A stretch of DNA of 64,000 bases from Sequoia sempervirens (taxonomy: Eukaryota > Streptophyta > Pinopsida > Cupressales > Cupressaceae): assembly GCA_007258455.2 (NCBI GenBank), contig VDFB02270651.1, forward strand, positions 493,142,571 through 493,206,570, written 5' to 3'. This document shows positions 59,301 through 64,000 of the stretch, piece by piece. A model generated the notes under the pieces. It did not search any database, was not told where the DNA came from, and saw only the letters and a list, made by a program, of their open reading frames with translations. Position 1 is the first letter of the stretch. The number at the start of each line of letters is the position of its first letter. The position numbers and the translations under genes are program-made.

Positions 59301-60516
59301 AGGAGCTAATAAAAAAACCTAGCAGCCACTCTTTTGATTTCCTCCCCGTCTTCCAACAGCAAGCCATCAGCCCTGATTGAGAAAATTCTATTTGATGACT
59401 TATGCCTAAGATAAGTGAGATGAAAGAACTTAGAATTATGGTCCCTAGACTTCAGCTAGATAGCCTGAGACCTTTTCCTCCAGAAGTCTTCCTCCTTGGT
59501 TACAATATCATGCAATTGGTCACTATCTTCCAACAATTGTAGATCCTTCGATAAGCCATTTGATTGAATGACTTGTTGGACCTCATCCAACTTCTTAAGA
59601 ATAGAGCTTTTAGAATCAAAGATATGGACGAACGAATCTTTATTCCATTTCCTGATATTCCTCTTAACAAAACTCAGTTTCTTGGAAACTCTAAACATCA
59701 CACAACCAACAATGTTAACTTGCCACCATTTCCTAATACATACCATGAAATGAGGATCTCTTAACCACATGGCTTCGAACCTGAAAGGAAATCTCTTCCT
59801 AATCCCAAGCCTATCTGCCACAAAAGAGATAGGGAAGTGATTTGACCCACATCTCGTAATAGAAGATAAATAACAATCAAAGTCCTCAAACCAAGAAGCC
59901 GAGGTCAAAGCTCAATCTAGTCTCACTTGAGTATTATCCATCCCAACATGCCAATTGGAATAAGTAAAGATAGCCCCATAAAGCTTAACATCAACAAGAG
60001 CATTGCCATCAATAAAAATTCTTAAATCAAACCTACTATCAGGATTAGCTTGAGACCCTCCCACTTTCTCATGATCATACAGAGGAGTATTAAAATCCCC
60101 CATTACAAGCCAGGGGAGATCCAAAAATTTCATCTTCAGACTCCCAAGGTCATCCCAAAGCTTTTTCCTAGATCTCTTCAAGTTAGGAGCATACACATTA
60201 GAGATAACCCAAGAATAAGAATCCCTACTCCAAAAAACTTAGTCTCAACATGGTTGAAACCAATAGCCATCGGGACACCTCTTAATAGCTTAGAATTCCA
60301 AAAAGTGGCCATGCCACTCGAAGCTCCATCAGAGCTAACTCCATAGAACCCATAGTATTTAAAGAACATACTCTTCAAAGTCTCTAGCTTATCAATCTGC
60401 ATTTTCATCTCTTGGATCAACAAGATGTCCGGTTTATGGTCCCAGACAAGATTCTTCAGGAGGTCTTGTTTATGCAGGTTATTCAACCCCTTGATATTCC
60501 ATGAAATGATCTTCAT
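56326..60516 (-). pseudogene. LINE ORF2: endonuclease, reverse transcriptase, zinc-binding, RNase H
   Basis: The ATG at 60516 gives MKIISWNIKGLNNL, the endonuclease start; GDFN appears near 60090 and GSNHFPISF near 59840. The linker contains NSKFFHLTYLRH. The reverse transcriptase lies at about 59195-58356, with NKAPSPNGFPFLFFQ, LKLDLLKAYDR, ALRQGDPISLLLF and an intact FVDD catalytic box. Thumb and connection follow (GGLSIRNLKSFNKALL), then zf-RVT (CFLCEANGENAYHILLDCDF, about 57260-57200). RNase H at 56856-56455 keeps its three acidic residues (NFDGAAKGNP; TEVEVAF; VEGDS). About ten stops or frame breaks make it inactive. It ends RNDGMG at a TGA overlapping ORF3. Confidence 0.92.
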
Positions 60517-60668
60517 TTGCAAGAAGAGGGAATGCTCTTAGAGCACATATCAAAGAGGGTTTTTTGGACCCCCTCAACAATATCCCTTTTTCATTCTCTC
60601 TCCCTGCTTTTTTGTAGGGTAGGTTTGCCCTGAACCTTAGAATCAAACCCATAATCTTCCTTTTGTCT

Positions 60669-61442
60669 TCACATAGTGATGCGTTTGTGAGGCTGAGGGG
60701 GGGAGGAAGAAGATTTCCTCTTTTGGCCACACACCTCGGTGAAACCCTCTTCATATTTTCTCATAGTGTCAACCACCACTAGAGCTCCTTCGCCAACTAT
60801 CGGCTCCGAACTAGCAAGGAGAGGAGATAGTAGAACAATAGCTAGCTCCACCATAGTCCTCCTTGAAGAGCACACAGTCTCTGAAACATGGTCCACATCT
60901 TGAGATAAAGAGAGATCAACGTCCCCTTCCCCAGGAATCTCTAGAGCCTTTTCATCCTCAATAGGAGGAACAAGATGATTATCAGTATTCCCCTCACCCT
61001 CCATACCATTTCCAATAATGGATTCACCTTGATTCTCCTTAGGTTCCTTTATCTTCCAAACCTTAGTCTGCTTAACAACCTTAGGAGGGACACCAAGCAC
61101 ATGGAAATCCTTAGCCCAGTGTCTCGTCTTCTTACATTTGAAGCAGGAAAAAGGGAGGTTTTCAGAAACAATTTGTTGCTTCTAAGACACCACCTTCAAT
61201 TTTAAAAAGAACTTAGACAACACAGTATCCTAGTCAACCATGATACAAAACATGGTTGCAACTAACCGCTTCCTGGAGCGAGTGGATTCATCAATAGATA
61301 CAATCCCCCCAAAAGAATTTGCTACTGCCTTGAAGAATTCTTCATCCTAGTATTCCAATGGAAGATTCAAAAGTTTGACCCACACCAGAGTAGAATTAGA
61401 GAGACATTTGGATAGGTCCATCCCGGTTCCCAAGGACGAAGA
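60669..61442 (-). pseudogene. LINE ORF1, C-terminal part
   Basis: The frame from 61442 contains the end of a DUF4283-like module (LVWVKLLNLPLEY; FFKAVANSFGGIVSIDESTR) and a zf-CCHC_4-like knuckle, CFKCKKTRHWAKDF, where the last Cys is lost. A Ser/Glu-rich tail ends KRKSSSSPPQPHKRITM. The N-terminal part is displaced beyond the copia element. ORF1 would bind LINE RNA. Confidence 0.78.
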
Positions 61443-63275
61443 TGTTGGAGTTAAAATGACACTAAGAGGGGGGGTGAATCAGTGTCTTAATAGATTCGAC
61501 CAATTTTCACAAATTCAAAAACATAGCTTAGATTTGATCTCAATATTACTCTGATTAATGCATTCATGAGTTGAATGTAATCATTTCATAAACAAAATTG
61601 AGAAAAGTAATAATCCCAACAATGAACTGAAACAACAATAACACTGTAAAGCAGTGAGCACACAGAAGAACAAATAGACACAAGATTTTGCCGAGTGGAA
61701 AACCCTCCTAGGGTATAAAAACCACTCCTGAAATGCCTTGCAGGCTTAATCCTTTTAAACAACTGTTCACAATGCCTTATAGGCTGATTTTTGAGCACCC
61801 ACTCAAGGAGCACCAACCCCTCGTTTAGAGATATCTATCTCAAGGAGCACCAACCCCTCAAATTATATTTCTAAACAATAATAATTTCTCAGAGGATCTC
61901 TCTGTTTTCAATTAAGCTCATAACTCTCTGTTTGATACAGCCAAAGAACAATATTCCAGAGTTACAACCAGAGACCATTTTTCATAGTTTTCAACACTAG
62001 TTTATTTATACATTTCAAGTATGTCGGTTATGAAGAAATCTTCAAAAAGTGTTTTTCACAAGATTCTAAGACTCTCTTGCTAATTTTTGAATATGAAGCT
62101 GAATAATGAAAGTTTGTAGATGATGGTAAAAATCAAGAGTAATGCTTATCCAGAGAGCTGCAAATCATCCATTATTTCAAAAACACAACTGCTCAAAAAG
62201 GAAACTCAATGAATATTCTGCCATGTAACGGTTCTGAGATTCGATGCCAATCAATGATTTCGGCCACAATGTTTGAGTCTTCGTTAACCATTCGCTGAGA
62301 CATCCAGATAGTTCTGTCGAAGGCAATTAAATTGCCAGCCATTCCCCACGTGTTCTTTGTTTTTTTCTATGACCTAGAGATGTGTGGAAGACCTCTCACA
62401 GATCACATTAAGTTTCACCAAAAGCCCTTTTTATCTTTTATGTGTCGCTATGACATTCTGCTGTCAGGGAGATGTTTCGTAGATGATGCTTTGTTTTACT
62501 GAAAGTCATCCTTTCATCTGGTGTTGCTGAGATAATCCATAATCGGGGAGACGTCCCAATGAATTCATTAAGTCATACCGAAACACCCCGCAACTCATAC
62601 TTGATCGCCGAGACATTATCAACCTCTCACCGAAAGCCATTCATTAGGCTTTGTCACCAAGACTTGATGGGTTCGCTGAGACCCTACATCAAAACTCAAA
62701 GCCTATGCCGACAAGGTTCATATGTATTTCATCGGTGAGACCCACAGGGTTTGCTATGACATTATATCGATGCCACCACTCTTGCCAATGTGTTCCCATT
62801 CAACCTCCAGTCGGTGAGACAAAAGAGAAGTCATGCCGAAAGCTGCCTGTGAAACTCCATGTGTAATGTCGATGAGACCGAAGGTCACTCGCCGAGACCT
62901 CACGCCGAAAACCCTAACTCTTACCTATGTATCTTCCCGCCACCAGTCGGTGTGACAAAGTGCAATCGCTATGACTTCACACCAAAAGTAACATGTCTGG
63001 CCGAAGTGAATCTTTAATGTGCCAGTCAGTCGATGTAACAAGTCAAACTCGCCAAGATACAATGCCGATGAAGGATCACTTACGCCGATGAACCTCCTTA
63101 TGTATTAGTTGGTGAGACCTGACTCATTTGGTAAGACCTCTCAGCGATGAGAAATACTTATGGCGATAGGCCTTTCCTCTGTCGCCAAGACCACTTGAAT
63201 GTCATGCCGATAGATACCCAAAGGTGAATTTTGTCATCAAGGACAAACCAACTAGAACACAACTGAGAACCAAAA
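61443..63275 (-). repeat. 3' LTR with a U3 motif array
   Basis: The 3' end (61443) is firm. The 5' end is set by the adjacent purine tract, at about 63275, where a degenerate ttttgg may replace TGTTGG. About 62270-63230 carries many degenerate copies of cgccgagac / gccgaaag / tcggtgagac words spaced roughly 20-40 bases. This is the U3 region, where promoter elements lie. Confidence 0.75.
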
Positions 63276-63277
63276 AA

Positions 63278-63491
63278 CTCCCCCTTTGTCCTTGATGGCA
63301 AAACACAAATGACTCTCCCCCTTTTTGCCTCAATGACAGAGATAGAAGAGAAGAATGTGCATTGCCATGAATCACAACTGAGAAGCCAACCAAAATATCA
63401 TGAGAAAAAGCTACAAAAAAAGAATAACAGTGCAACAACCAAGATTGTAGGAGAGCTGTAAGTGAATCAAAATATATAACATGCTTCCCCT
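63278..63491 (-). other. Polypurine-tract-like boxes of the Sirevirus-like element
   Basis: Minus-strand boxes aaagggggag at 63278-63290 and about 63313-63327, and a weaker ttaggggaag at 63483-63491. The first abuts the LTR. The repeated layout mirrors 22557-22734. Confidence 0.7.
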
Positions 63492-63509
63492 AAGCTGAAG
63501 CTTGGCGAA

Positions 63510-63989
63510 TTAGAGAAGTAACGATTGAGAGATAACTCCCAATCGAAGTCTCAGCCGTTCAAATAACTCTTTTGCTAAGGGCTTAGTAAAGATATCAGCC
63601 ACCTGATCTTGTGATCCAACAAAATGTAAACATACTTAATTAGCTAGTACCTTTTCTCGTAGAAAATGAAACTTGATAGCAATATGTTTAGTGTGAGAGT
63701 GCAAAACATGATTTTTGGAGATATTTATCGCACTTGTGTTATCACAGAGAATAGAAACGGGTTTAGGAACTCCAATACCCATATCAAATAGAGTTTGACT
63801 CATCCAAAGAACTTGAGTACAACATGAAGTGGCAACAATGTATTCTGCTCCAACAGTAGAGAGAGAAACAGATTCTTGTTTCTTGTTGTGCCATGCCACT
63901 AAACGATCACCAAGAAAGAATGCAACACCATTGGTGCTTTTCCTATCATCCAAACAACCAGCCCAGTCAACAACAGTATATGCAATCAA
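63510..63989 (-). pseudogene. Copia pol, RNase H C-terminal end
   Basis: Minus-strand protein: DWAGCLDDRKSTNGVAFFLG, then SLSTVGAEYIVATSCCTQVL, ILCDNTSAINISKNHVLHSH and TKHIAIKFHFLREKV. This is the standard copia RNase H block with its Asp, Glu and Asp (DWAG, AEY, CDNTSAI). After a stop at about 63636 a shifted frame continues DQVADIFTKPLAKELFERLR, the usual copia pol end. RNase H removes RNA from the hybrid during reverse transcription. The upstream reverse transcriptase should lie beyond 64000. Confidence 0.9.
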
Positions 63990-64000
63990 TGAAAAATCAT

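Larger units (their letters stand above)
54150..61442 (-). mobile_element. Long LINE (L1-type) with three ORFs, 5' end cut by a copia element
   Basis: On the minus strand: ORF1 C-terminal part (to 60669), ORF2 (60516-56326), ORF3 (56339-54405), then a short tail ending near 54150 with no long poly(A). The 5' side is interrupted at 61442 by a minus-oriented copia element; the rest of ORF1 should lie beyond the window. The reading frames are less damaged than in the LINE at 12-26 kb, but all contain stops. Confidence 0.88.
61443..64000 (-). mobile_element. Sirevirus-like copia element, 3' end (runs off the window)
   Basis: On the minus strand: the end of pol (RNase H), three purine boxes, then a 3' LTR of about 1.8 kb ending CCAACA at 61443. 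It is inserted into LINE ORF1; the 5 bases outside are gaaga (61438-61442). The LTR end shares the G-rich/'gtgaatcagtg' block with the copia LTRs at 17704 and 43581. Confidence 0.88.

Overview
The window looks like a repeat-rich intergenic stretch of a large plant genome. Conifer-type gymnosperm is my best guess: I see one intact gene in 64 kb, a 3.9 kb first intron, and many old LTR elements and LINEs. The organism is an inference; nothing here is species-diagnostic.

The only clearly intact gene is a plus-strand nonaspanin (TM9SF/TMN, EMP70 family) at 27992-34463. It has seven exons with consistent splice phases, 589 codons, a signal peptide, nine predicted membrane segments and a C-terminal KxE motif. 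A degenerate AP2 (AINTEGUMENTA-like) domain lies at 336-575, with a second, more decayed copy just downstream.

Everything else is mostly transposable elements, many nested. (1) 1037-6065 is a non-coding LTR element with 1.6 kb LTRs and two tandem arrays in its interior. (2) 7839-9588 is a Ty3/gypsy gag remnant joined to a 3' LTR. (3) 11957-26686, minus strand, is a LINE bounded by an exact 23-bp target-site duplication. Its ORF2 is split by a 7.2 kb Ty1/copia (Sirevirus-like) element at 16601-23845 with an exact ACTCT duplication. (4) 42.1-51.8 kb is a copia gag split by an 8.2 kb minus-strand non-coding copia derivative (43349-51595, exact GTTAG duplication), which itself carries a 2.6 kb solo-LTR-like insertion. 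(5) 51967-52997 is a 5'-truncated plus-strand LINE tail. (6) 54150-61442, minus strand, is a second long LINE, cut at its 5' side by a minus-strand Sirevirus-like copia element that runs off the window (61443-64000).

The best candidate for something undescribed is a set of extra long ORFs in these retroelements. The copia element at 16601 has gag zinc knuckles but no protease, integrase or reverse transcriptase; in their place is a roughly 1000-codon ORF (19346-22352) I cannot assign. The LINE at 54-61 kb has a third ORF of about 645 codons (54405-56339) after ORF2, whose start codon overlaps the ORF2 stop. The LINE at 12-26 kb keeps traces of a similar post-RNase H reading frame. All share a layout: a globular N-terminal region, then an acidic/serine-rich linker with a basic nuclear-localisation-like patch, then a helical charged C-terminal region. 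Whether they are homologous needs a profile search I could not run.

Other notable structures are a perfect 152-bp palindrome (40750-40901), a 148-bp MITE in the first intron of the nonaspanin gene, a U3 motif array in the Sirevirus-like LTR, and a 3 kb strand-asymmetric (A+C-rich) non-coding region.
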